From Hymenobacter setariae (GTDB lineage: Bacteria; Bacteroidota; Bacteroidia; Cytophagales; Hymenobacteraceae): a stretch of DNA of 64,000 nt. The stretch spans positions 788,129 through 852,128 of the forward strand of contig NZ_VMRJ01000001.1 in the NCBI RefSeq assembly GCF_007713685.1, given 5' to 3'. The notes below the pieces were generated by a model, which was given only the letters and a program-made list of their open reading frames with translations, searched no databases and was not told the DNA's origin. The translations under genes were made by a program, and so were the position numbers. This document shows positions 9,466 to 17,651 of this stretch, one piece after another (within the stretch, counting starts at the first letter, position 1; the number at the start of each line of letters is the position of its first letter).

Positions 9466-10626
9466 CTATTTGGCTGCAAATAACTGAGCTAATTTAGCTT
9501 GCAGCTCTTCGCCGCGCAGGTTCTTCGCAATTACTTTACCTTGGGGGTCTACCAAGAAGTTTTGGGGCACGGCGGCGATGCCGTATTGCACAGCCACGGC
9601 GTTTTTCCAGCCTTGCAGGTCCGAGAGCTGGGTCCAGGCCAGGCCGTCGGTTTCGATGGCTTTCACCCAGGGTTCCTTTTTGCCATCGAGCGACACGCCC
9701 AGCACCTCGAAGCCCTGGCCGTGGTACTTGTTGTACATAGCCACTACGTTAGGGTTTTCGGCGCGGCAGGGGCCGCACCAGCTGGCCCAGAAATCTACGA
9801 GCACGTACTTACCCCGGAAATCACTCAGCTTCACCTGCTTGCCATTGACATCGGCCTGGGCGAAGTCGGGCCGGGTACCTAGGGCCGTTTTGTCGTAGGT
9901 CGTCATAAACTTACTGACGCTGCGGCCTGGCTCCGAAGCCTTAGCCACGGGGCCCAGCTGCTTGTAGAGCTTGCTGGCCTCGTCGTAGTCGGGAAAATCG
10001 ACAAAGCGCCACTGCACCACCGAGGCCGCCACTACCGAGTTGGGGTGCGCCTGCACGTAGGCCTCGGCTATCTGCTTCGACTCGGCACTAAGGGCCGCGA
10101 AGCGGGCGTCGCCTTCCTTGCGGGCTTCGGGCGTGGCTTCTTTAGCGCCAGCCGGGGTGGCCTGCTTCAGCATTTCATAGATGGGGCCAGCTTTCATCGT
10201 GATGGCCTTCCACTGCTTGTCGTAGGTGGCATACTCGTCTTGCGTGGCCGAGCCCTTCACTACGGGCGCCTGCTGGGCATCAGCGGGCAGCTCTACCGTA
10301 AGCGGATGGTTTTCAACGAACAAGCCAGCGTAGCGCTTCACGGCCGGCAGGCGCAGCCCGTACCAGGTGGGCTCGGCCACGCGCCCTTTAAAGGCAAACT
10401 GATTGCCTTGCACCGTGGTCGAGTCTTTGGTGGGAGTCGTTCCGAAGCTCATCAGGTACACCTTGGTGCCGTCGGGGGCATCTACTTTGCCTTGCAGGGT
10501 GTAGCCAGCGGTAGCGGGCTTCGGCTTGGGGCGCGCGGCTACCAGTTTTTTCTGGGCAGCGGCCGAGCCAGCCGTAAGCAGGGCAGTGCTCAGCAGTAGG
10601 GCGCCTAGGTTGCGGGAATAAGTCAT
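9466..10626 (-). CDS. Exported TlpA-like thiol-disulfide protein with DUF4369 domain
   Basis: 386 residues: signal peptide (LLLSTALLTAGSAAAQ), a DUF4369-type beta domain (residues about 40-140, YTLQGKVDAPDGTKVYLMSF), a helical linker, then a thioredoxin domain with the redox motif WCGPC in DFWASWCGPCRAENPN and a cis-proline loop (AAVPQNFLVD). Such periplasmic proteins reduce or isomerise disulfides. In Bacteroidota they are frequent partners of SusC/SusD pairs, as here (SusD ends 176 bases upstream across an inverted repeat). The partner substrate is unknown. Confidence 0.9.
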   Translation of the reverse strand: MTYSRNLGALLLSTALLTAGSAAAQKKLVAARPKPKPATAGYTLQGKVDAPDGTKVYLMSFGTTPTKDSTTVQGNQFAFKGRVAEPTWYGLRLPAVKRYAGLFVENHPLTVELPADAQQAPVVKGSATQDEYATYDKQWKAITMKAGPIYEMLKQATPAGAKEATPEARKEGDARFAALSAESKQIAEAYVQAHPNSVVAASVVQWRFVDFPDYDEASKLYKQLGPVAKASEPGRSVSKFMTTYDKTALGTRPDFAQADVNGKQVKLSDFRGKYVLVDFWASWCGPCRAENPNVVAMYNKYHGQGFEVLGVSLDGKKEPWVKAIETDGLAWTQLSDLQGWKNAVAVQYGIAAVPQNFLVDPQGKVIAKNLRGEELQAKLAQLFAAK

Positions 10627-10689
10627 GGTTGAAAAGGACTAAGACTAAGTGGTGTATTTTAAAACGTAGTGGCACGGTGTATTCAAAAG

Positions 10690-10776
10690 CGTTTGTCATT
10701 GCGAGCGCAGCGAAGCAATCGCATCACTACGAGCCGTTCAGGTGCGATTGCTTCGCTGCGCTCGCAATGACAAACG
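10690..10776. repeat. Inverted repeat, TGTCATTGCGAGC family, copy 1
   Basis: Perfect 34-nt arms at 10690-10723 and 10743-10776 beginning cgtttgtcattgcgagcgca, with a 19-nt loop. Near-identical arms occur at 41102-41196 and 43968-44052. It lies between susD (10802) and the TlpA gene (10626), so a transcript running through both would carry a strong hairpin here. Confidence 0.92.
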
Positions 10777-10801
10777 TTTCCTTGTGCAAACCCTGACTCT
10801 G

Positions 10802-12214
10802 TTAATACCCAGGGTTCTGCGTCAGCGCGGGGTTAGCCAGCAGCTGCGTGGCCGGGATGGGCCACATGTTGTCGTTAGCGTCCCAGGTGGTGCCCTTATA
10901 GGCACCTAGGACCGCCGCCACGCGGCCCGTGCGGATGAGGTCGAACCAGCGGTGGCCGTACTCGGTGAAGAGCTCTAGGCGGCGCTCATTTTCCACGGCC
11001 AGCAGGGCATCGGCCTGGCCTAGGGCCGTGGACAAGGCAGGGGCCCCAGCGCGGGCGCGCACCACGTTGAGGTCGGCCAGGCCATCGGCTACTTTGCCCT
11101 GCCGGATGCGGGCTTCAGCCCGGATGAGGTACTGCTCGGCCAGGCGCAGCACTACGCTGTACTCGGTGGCGGCACCGGCGTTGGCCGTGGGTATCCGCTG
11201 CTGATACTTGAAGGGGTAGCGGTAGGTGGTGCCGGCCACGGCGTAGGAGTTGGTCCAGGTGGTACGGCGATTGTCGGGCGTGCCGAAGGCGTTGTACAAC
11301 GTATTGGTCAGCTGATAGGTAGCTGCGGGCGCCACCGTGAGAGAGGACGGCACGAAATAGGCGCCCTCGGCGGTGTTAGTCGAAACGGTGCCCGCGCGAC
11401 GCAGCTGCCAGATGGCCTCCTGGCTATTAGCTAGGAATACTTGGTTGAGGGCTGGCAGGGTGTAGAGCGTGGTTTGGCCGAGTACGGCGCTGGCCTGGGT
11501 TTCGGCGGCGGCCCAGTTTTGCTGGTACAGGTACACGCGGGCCAGCAGCGCCGTAGCGGCGGCCTGGTTTACGCGAGTGCGCTCGTTGCTCACAGGGTAG
11601 GTGGCGGCCAGCGACTTCTGCGCGTCGAGCAGGTCGGTGACTACGGCGGCGTACACGTCGGCCTTAGGCGTGCGGCCTAGGGTGCTGTTGGCGGCGTAGT
11701 CGGTGCCGAGCACCAGCGGCACATCGCCAAATAGGTTGGCGAGGTAGAAGTAATTGAAAGCCCGCAAAAACTTGGCCTCGCCCAGCAGCTGCGTCTTGAG
11801 GCTCACCGTGAGCGTTGTGCTGGCCGTGAGGCCGGCCACGGCCGTGTTGCACTGGTAGATGTTGGTGTAGGCCTGGCTCCAGAGTAGGCTAGGGCCGTTA
11901 CCGGCCGGGTTCACCTGGTTGAGGCGGTACTCGTCGAAGGCGGTGGTGGCATAGAGCAGCTCGTCGGCTTCCAGACCCAAAAAGGTCGAGAGGGCCGCGT
12001 CGTTGGCGATGCCGGGCACGTTGGTGCCCCGCGAGGTGAGGCCGATATAAATGCCCAGCACGCCCGCCGTGGCCGAGGCGTCGGCCGAGTACACGGTGGT
12101 ATCCACGACCTGGGTGGGCGGCGGGCCCACATCCAGGAAGTTGCAGGCCCCTAGGCCTAGCAAAGCCGGCAAAAGCAGCCGGCGCGAAAAACGAAATAGC
12201 GTTTGCGTTTGCAT
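10802..12214 (-). CDS. SusD/RagB-family outer-membrane nutrient-binding lipoprotein
   Basis: 470 residues. Signal peptide with a lipobox (LLGLGACNF) predicting lipidation of the cysteine near residue 24. TPR-like helical sequence typical of SusD (LLGEAKFLRAFNYFYLANLF) and the conserved C-terminal region (RLELFTEYGHRWFDLIRTGR) are both present. Lies 25 bases downstream of the SusC gene, the usual pairing, and belongs to the FecR/ECF-controlled set rather than the pectin regulon: no CAGGAGAGT element precedes it. The transported nutrient is not evident. Confidence 0.93.
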   Translation of the reverse strand: MQTQTLFRFSRRLLLPALLGLGACNFLDVGPPPTQVVDTTVYSADASATAGVLGIYIGLTSRGTNVPGIANDAALSTFLGLEADELLYATTAFDEYRLNQVNPAGNGPSLLWSQAYTNIYQCNTAVAGLTASTTLTVSLKTQLLGEAKFLRAFNYFYLANLFGDVPLVLGTDYAANSTLGRTPKADVYAAVVTDLLDAQKSLAATYPVSNERTRVNQAAATALLARVYLYQQNWAAAETQASAVLGQTTLYTLPALNQVFLANSQEAIWQLRRAGTVSTNTAEGAYFVPSSLTVAPAATYQLTNTLYNAFGTPDNRRTTWTNSYAVAGTTYRYPFKYQQRIPTANAGAATEYSVVLRLAEQYLIRAEARIRQGKVADGLADLNVVRARAGAPALSTALGQADALLAVENERRLELFTEYGHRWFDLIRTGRVAAVLGAYKGTTWDANDNMWPIPATQLLANPALTQNPGY

Positions 12215-12239
12215 AACAAGTTAAGTTTCTAACCGACAA

Positions 12240-15200
12240 TTAGATGGACACCTGCACCCCACCCGTGAGCACGCGCTGGGGCGGCAGCGCAAACAGCGGC
12301 ACCTCGGGGTCGAAGCCATTGTAGCCCGTGATGGTGAACAGGTTCTGGCCTTGCACGTAGAAGCGCAGCCCTTGCAGGTGCCAGCCCTGCACAGTGGCGC
12401 TAGGCAGCGAGTAGCTCAGCGACAGCGTTTTGAGGCGGATAAACGAGGCATCGCCAAACACCGTGGGCGAGTTGGTATAGTTGAAATACGTGCTGTAGGC
12501 GGTGCCAAACGACGAAGTAGCCTTCGGAATGTCGGTCACGTCGCCGGGCTTTTGCCAGCGGCGCAGGGCGTCGGTAGTCCAGTTGCTCAGGCCCTGGCCG
12601 GGAGGCCCCTGGGGCACGTAGCTTCTGGCCGTCTGGCGGGTAAATTGCAGGAAGAAATCAAGGCTGAATCCTTTGTAGCTGAGGCTATTTTGCAAGCCGC
12701 CGAAATACTTGGGGTAGCCATTGGTGCGCACCTGCGTCGAGAGCGCGGGGTTAACCGTGTACAGGCCGGTGGGGCTCACGTAGGCGCCGCTGGCCTGGCC
12801 GGTGGCCGGGTCGATGCCGGTGTAGTTGTAGAAGCGGGTCAGGGTCGTGGACTCGCCCAGCAAAAACTGGCCGTTGTAGGCCGAGGCCGCTAGGTTCGGA
12901 AACTCCAGCAGCTCGTTGTGGGGCACGGTGAGCGTGGCGGCCGAGGTCCAGGTGAACTTGCCGGTCTGGATGTTGGTCGTATTCAGGCTGAACTCGAAGC
13001 CCCGGTTCAGCACCACGGCCGGAAAGTTGGCGGTGATGCTCGAAAAGCCGGTTTGGCTCGGAATGGCGAAGCCCACTAGCTGGTTATCGGAAATGCTACG
13101 GTAGTAATCAGCCGTGAACAAAATCCGGTCTTTCAAAAAGCCCAGCTCGATAGCCAAGTCCAGCTTCTTCACGTTCTCCCAGCGGAAGTTGGTGTTGCCG
13201 AGCCGGGTAGGCCTTAGGCCCAGCAGCGAGCCATAGGCCGTGCGACCGGTGGACTCAAACGTAGCCAGGTAATCGTAGTACCCACTGGTGCCTAGGTCGT
13301 TGCCAGTGATGCCGTAGCTGGCGCGCAGCTTGCCGTAGCTCAGGGCTGGCAGCGAGTTTTTGATAAAGCCTTCCTCCGAAAATAACCAGGCCACGCCGCC
13401 CGCCCCGAAGTTGCCCCAGCGGTTATCGGGCCCGAACTTCGACGAGCCATCGCGGCGGAAGGTACCGTTGAGAATGTACTTGCCCTTGAGGTTGTAGTTC
13501 AGGCGCCCAAACACCGACTGGTAGCGGTAGGTGAAGGCGTTGTCGGTGTAGTAGGTTTTGGTGCTGGCGGCGGTCAGGTTTTCGAGCACCGCGTCGGAGA
13601 TGTAGTCGGTGGCCGCTACGTAGAGCTGCTCGGAGGTAGTCTGCTGAAACGTGCCGCCGGCCAGCGCTTGCAGCTCGCCCGGCCCCACTTTGTGGTTGTA
13701 GATTAGCTGCGGCTCGGCTAGGTAGGTGGTAGTAGCGGCGTTGGCAAACTCAGCCGAGGCTTTCGCTGGGCCGAACAACGTGCTGACCGCGGCAGCGGGC
13801 GTGGGGCTGAACTGCTCCATTGTCAGCCGGTTGAGGCCGGCGCTTACCTTAGCCGCCAGTCCTGGCAAGATGGTGTAGCTCAGGGCCACGTCGCCAAGCA
13901 GGTTGCGGCTGGTGTTGGTGATGCCGCGCAAAGCCAGCGCGTAGGGGTTAGTCAGGCTCGTGCTGAAGTTGAACGTGCCGTCGGCGTTGTAAGGGTTGTA
14001 GTTAGGCGGCAGCGTAATAAGGGTAGTATAATCCTGCGCCGCCTGCTTGTTGTCGGTGTGCACGTAGCCCATCGAGGCGTCGAGGTGCAGACGCCCGTTG
14101 GCCGAAGCCTGGTTGATAGCTAATCGGCCGTTGTAGCGATTGCTGAAATAATCGCCTAGGTAGATGCTGCCCTGGCGCCGGAAGCCACCCGTGAGGGCAA
14201 TGCGCGTGAGCGCGGTGCCGGCCGTGTAGCTGGCCTGCGCATCGGTCACGGAAGCCGTGTTGCCAATCAGTGTTTTCTGCCAGTCGGTGTAGCGGGTTTG
14301 GTCGAAGGAAACGAGGTCAGGCGCGTTGCTGGCCGTGGGCGTAATGCCGTCATTGGCAAAGGCTTCGCGGCGGAGGGCTAGGTACTGCTCGGTATTGAGC
14401 TGATTGATGAAGCGGGTGGCCCGGCCCGCGCCGGTGTACACGCTTACATCGAGCTTACCCTGGCCGGTTTTGGCTTTTTTAGTAGTGATGAGCACCACGC
14501 CGTTGGCCCCGCGCGAGCCGTAGATGGCCGTGGCGTCGGCGTCTTTCAGCACGTCGATGCTGGCAATGTCGGCGGGGTTGATGCTATTGAGCGGGCTGTC
14601 GTAGCTGCCCTGCGGTGCAAACGCGCCGAAGGCTGCAAAGCTGTTGAGGCCAGTAGCCGCGTAGGGCACGCCATCGACCACATATAGCGGTTGGTTGCCC
14701 CCTAGGAGCGAGTTTTGGCCCCGAATCTGCACATTTACGGTAGAGCCGCCAAAGCCGGTAGAGGGCGTTACGAGCACGCCCGCCAGGCGGCCCTGCAAGG
14801 CCTCGATGGGGTTGCTAACCGGCTGCTGCGCAATGGTCTTGGCATCGAGGGTGGCCACGGCGCCGGTGTTTTCGCGCTGGGTGGTGGTGCCGTAGGCCAC
14901 TACCACTACGTCGTCGAGCTTGCTCACCCCGCGCCGCAGTTGCACCTCGATGCTGGTTTGGCCGTTCAGCGCAATTTCCTGGGGCTCGTAGCCCACGTAG
15001 GAGAAGATGAGCACCACATCGGGGCCAGCCACCGTGAGGTTGTAGTGGCCGTTGGCATCGGTGGCGGTGGAGGGCGCCAGCTGCGCCTGGCCCGACTTCA
15101 CGCGCACCGTCACGCCCGGAATGGGCACGCCGCTTTCGTCGCGCACGATGCCCGTGATTTGGATGGGCGCGACCACCGCCGCCCGGCTGGTCGGCTTGGC

Positions 15201-15569
15201 CTTCACAATAATCGACTTGTCCTCAATAGTGTACGTCAGCGCCTGGCCGGCAAACACTTGGTTTAGCGCCTCCGCGAGGGTGGCGCGCTGCAAGTTGAGC
15301 GTGACGGGCCGGGCCGCCTGCACCATCTGGGTGTTGTAGAGAAAGGTGTAGCCGCTCAGTTGCTCGATTTTCTTGAGCGCCTGGCTTAGCGGCACGTTGC
15401 GCTCCACAAGCGTGATGCTTTGGGAGGGCGTGGCCGCCTGCGCGTAGGAGGCGGTGTGCAGCTGCCCGGCCCCCAGCAGCAACCCCACGGCGGTGGCTTT
15501 TGACCAGCGCCCTAGGGGGCGTCCGGCGCCCAGGCCCAATTGGGAGAGTACAGGAGTATAATTCCTCAT
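12240..15569 (-). CDS. SusC/RagA-family TonB-dependent transporter with STN signalling domain
   Basis: About 1109 residues. The ATG at 15569 (MRNYTPVL) is chosen; the frame stays open further up without support. After a signal peptide comes an STN (secretin/TonB N-terminal) domain, about residues 50-115, with VPLSQALKKIEQLSGYTFLY; this domain in FecA-type receptors contacts a FecR anti-sigma. Next are a carboxypeptidase-like beta domain (ITGIVRDESGVPIPGVTV), the plug (LYVVDGVPY, SIDVLKDADATAIYGSRG) and the beta-barrel. The fecR gene is 136 bases upstream on the same strand, with the ECF sigma divergent: a complete surface-signalling unit. Ligand unknown; a thioredoxin and a cysteine-synthase homologue follow SusD. 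Confidence 0.93.
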   Translation of the reverse strand: MRNYTPVLSQLGLGAGRPLGRWSKATAVGLLLGAGQLHTASYAQAATPSQSITLVERNVPLSQALKKIEQLSGYTFLYNTQMVQAARPVTLNLQRATLAEALNQVFAGQALTYTIEDKSIIVKAKPTSRAAVVAPIQITGIVRDESGVPIPGVTVRVKSGQAQLAPSTATDANGHYNLTVAGPDVVLIFSYVGYEPQEIALNGQTSIEVQLRRGVSKLDDVVVVAYGTTTQRENTGAVATLDAKTIAQQPVSNPIEALQGRLAGVLVTPSTGFGGSTVNVQIRGQNSLLGGNQPLYVVDGVPYAATGLNSFAAFGAFAPQGSYDSPLNSINPADIASIDVLKDADATAIYGSRGANGVVLITTKKAKTGQGKLDVSVYTGAGRATRFINQLNTEQYLALRREAFANDGITPTASNAPDLVSFDQTRYTDWQKTLIGNTASVTDAQASYTAGTALTRIALTGGFRRQGSIYLGDYFSNRYNGRLAINQASANGRLHLDASMGYVHTDNKQAAQDYTTLITLPPNYNPYNADGTFNFSTSLTNPYALALRGITNTSRNLLGDVALSYTILPGLAAKVSAGLNRLTMEQFSPTPAAAVSTLFGPAKASAEFANAATTTYLAEPQLIYNHKVGPGELQALAGGTFQQTTSEQLYVAATDYISDAVLENLTAASTKTYYTDNAFTYRYQSVFGRLNYNLKGKYILNGTFRRDGSSKFGPDNRWGNFGAGGVAWLFSEEGFIKNSLPALSYGKLRASYGITGNDLGTSGYYDYLATFESTGRTAYGSLLGLRPTRLGNTNFRWENVKKLDLAIELGFLKDRILFTADYYRSISDNQLVGFAIPSQTGFSSITANFPAVVLNRGFEFSLNTTNIQTGKFTWTSAATLTVPHNELLEFPNLAASAYNGQFLLGESTTLTRFYNYTGIDPATGQASGAYVSPTGLYTVNPALSTQVRTNGYPKYFGGLQNSLSYKGFSLDFFLQFTRQTARSYVPQGPPGQGLSNWTTDALRRWQKPGDVTDIPKATSSFGTAYSTYFNYTNSPTVFGDASFIRLKTLSLSYSLPSATVQGWHLQGLRFYVQGQNLFTITGYNGFDPEVPLFALPPQRVLTGGVQVSI

Positions 15570-15705
15570 CGTCAGTGGTTTGGTGAAAGAAGCAGAAAGG
15601 CGTAGCAAGCAGCGCCCTTGCCAAAACCGGGGCAAGGCGCGGCCCAGAACCCCTAGGCAGGGGCGCGGGCAACCAATGGGTGGGCAGGAAAGGAAGAGGC
15701 AGGGT

Positions 15706-16851
15706 CTAGGGCTGCACCGTAATGCGGCGGCCCTCGGTAGTGAAGTGGACGGCGCCAGTTAGCGCCAGCACGCGCAGCACATCGGCGGCGTCTTTGTAGC
15801 GGGATATTTTCCCGTTAAAGTCCTTGTTGGTCAGCGTGCCCTGGTACTGCACGTCTACGTCGTACCAGCGGGACACCTGGCGCATAATGGCCTCGATGGG
15901 CTCGTCGTTGAACACGAAGTAGCCATTCTTCCAGGCCACCGCGTGCTGCACGTCCACCTCCCGGACCTGCACCCGGCCTTGGGGCCAACATCGGCCCTGC
16001 TGGCCTGGCTGCAGCAGCGCCTGCTGCGTGCCCTGGCCCAGGCGCACCGACCCTTCGAGCAGCGTAGCGGCCAAGGCGGGTTCGTCGTCGTAGGCCTGCA
16101 CGTCGAAATGGGTACCTAGGACCGTAACCTCGGCCCCGCGGGCGGTTACTTTAAAGGGATGCTTGGCGTCCTTGGCCACCTCAAAGTAGGCCTCGCCCGT
16201 CAGCTCCACGCGCCGCTCGGCCCCGGTGAAGGCCACCGGAAAGCGCAGCGACGAGGCTGCATTCAGCCACACCTGGCTGCCATCGGGCAGGGTGAGCTGG
16301 TACTGCCCGCCGCGGGGCGTGGCTACCGTATTATATAGGAGCTGGCTAGCACTGGCAGCGCTGGCAGCGTAGCGCAGTTGGCCGTCGGCGGTTTTTTGCA
16401 CTTGGCTGCCGCCTTGCTGGGCCAGCAGCCCTAGGTGCGCTTGGTCGAGCAGCACGGTGCGGCCATCGGCCAGCGTGAGCAGGGCCTGGTTGCGGCCGGG
16501 GCGCAAGGCCACCGGGGCGGCCGGTCGAGCGGGCCGCCGCGCCACGGCGGGTGCCGTGCGGTGCTGCCAGCCCCAGTAGCCCCCTACCCCAGCCACTAGC
16601 ACTACCACGAAGGCTAGCAGCGCGGCCCACGGCGTGCGCCTCCGCCGGGCAGGCGCCGGCACGCCACTGTGCCGCAAGCGCTGGAAAATAGCAGCTTGCG
16701 TAGCTGCCTCGTCGCCGTGCTCGGCCTCTTGCCAGGGTAAATCGGGCAGGTCGGCGGTCCCTAGGGTTGCCTCAAAGCGCGCCCGCTCGGCGGGCGTGGC
16801 CGTGCCGGCTTGGTGCTTTTCGTACAGGTCTAGGTACTCTTCGTCGGTCAT
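15706..16851 (-). CDS. FecR-family anti-sigma factor
   Basis: 381 residues. N-terminal cytoplasmic domain (about 1-70) that would hold the sigma factor, one transmembrane helix at about 75-95 (WAALLAFVVVLVAGVGGYW), then a periplasmic FecR domain (TPRGGQYQLTLPDGSQVWLN, GEAYFEVAKDAKHPFKVTA) and a C-terminal domain (DEPIEAIMRQVSRWYDVDVQ) that resembles the STN-interacting region of Bacteroidota FecR proteins. Divergent from the sigma factor gene and upstream of the STN-bearing SusC, which it is expected to sense. The 207-base gap to the sigma gene is AT-rich and should hold both promoters. Confidence 0.93.
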   Translation of the reverse strand: MTDEEYLDLYEKHQAGTATPAERARFEATLGTADLPDLPWQEAEHGDEAATQAAIFQRLRHSGVPAPARRRRTPWAALLAFVVVLVAGVGGYWGWQHRTAPAVARRPARPAAPVALRPGRNQALLTLADGRTVLLDQAHLGLLAQQGGSQVQKTADGQLRYAASAASASQLLYNTVATPRGGQYQLTLPDGSQVWLNAASSLRFPVAFTGAERRVELTGEAYFEVAKDAKHPFKVTARGAEVTVLGTHFDVQAYDDEPALAATLLEGSVRLGQGTQQALLQPGQQGRCWPQGRVQVREVDVQHAVAWKNGYFVFNDEPIEAIMRQVSRWYDVDVQYQGTLTNKDFNGKISRYKDAADVLRVLALTGAVHFTTEGRRITVQP

Positions 16852-17058
16852 GGGGCGGGGCGCTTACCTAGAGAGAGTATTTTTCGAGCCCCAACACACA
16901 CACTTCTGGTAAAGAAAACGTAATTATTTTTTCACAAGCAGCTTAACTAGGTAATTTGCAGCGTCTAATTTTTACTTGCCAGCTTTATATTTAGAGAAGC
17001 GGCCCGCACGCTTTGCTGTATCGGCCCGCTTTTCGGTTCATCTCCGCCCTACCCCGCC

Positions 17059-17634
17059 ATGCCCATCCCGGATGCTGCTTTGTGGGAAGCTATTCAGGCC
17101 GACGCCGATACGGCGGCTTTTGCTACGCTTTATGAGCGCTACTGGCGGCGCTTGTTTACGGCGGCTTTTGCCCAGCTCAAGGACCGGGAAGCGTGCCAGG
17201 AAATCGTGCACGATATCTTTCTGACGCTCTGGACTGAGCGGGCACGCTTGCAGATTCAGGCCTTTCCGGCCTACCTAGGGGCCGCCGTGCGCTACCAAGC
17301 GGCACGCCACCAGCGGGCCCTTAGCACCAGCCCCCTACGCTACGCCGATGCCCTCGATACCCTGAGCACCGCGGCCGACTACAACTACGGCGAAACCCAG
17401 CTGCTGGGCCTCGACCTGGAGCAGCGCCTAGCCGCCGCCCTCGGCCAACTACCACAGCGCTGCCAAGAAATCTTTCTGCTGAGCCGCATGCAGCACTTCT
17501 CCAACGATGAGATTGCGGAGCGCCTGCACATCTCGCGCCGCTCGGTCGAAAACCAGCTCACCACGGCGCTGCGCCACTTGCGCCTCACACTCAAGTGCAT
17601 GGGCGTGCTGTGGGTGATTCAGAATCTAGGATAG
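17059..17634 (+). CDS. ECF sigma-70 factor (FecI-like)
   Basis: 191 residues with region 2 (FATLYERYWRRLFTAAFAQL, then EIVHDIFLTLW) and region 4 (LPQRCQEIFLLSRMQHFSND, then a helix-turn-helix EIAERLHISRRSVENQL). These are the hallmarks of the Bacteroidota FecI-like ECF group. It is divergent from fecR and probably directs transcription of the susC-susD genes when the transporter is occupied. It ends 17 bases from the convergent siderophore-receptor gene. ATG at 17059 gives the standard N terminus. Confidence 0.93.
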   Translation: MPIPDAALWEAIQADADTAAFATLYERYWRRLFTAAFAQLKDREACQEIVHDIFLTLWTERARLQIQAFPAYLGAAVRYQAARHQRALSTSPLRYADALDTLSTAADYNYGETQLLGLDLEQRLAAALGQLPQRCQEIFLLSRMQHFSNDEIAERLHISRRSVENQLTTALRHLRLTLKCMGVLWVIQNLG

Positions 17635-17651
17635 TTCGCGTGAGGCGCCCT

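Noticed and set aside
15541..15559. A further match to the regulon element (GGAGAGTACAGGAG) on the plus strand
   Set aside because: It lies inside the first codons of the STN-type SusC gene and points away from it, with no plus-strand gene for 1.5 kb; treated as chance.
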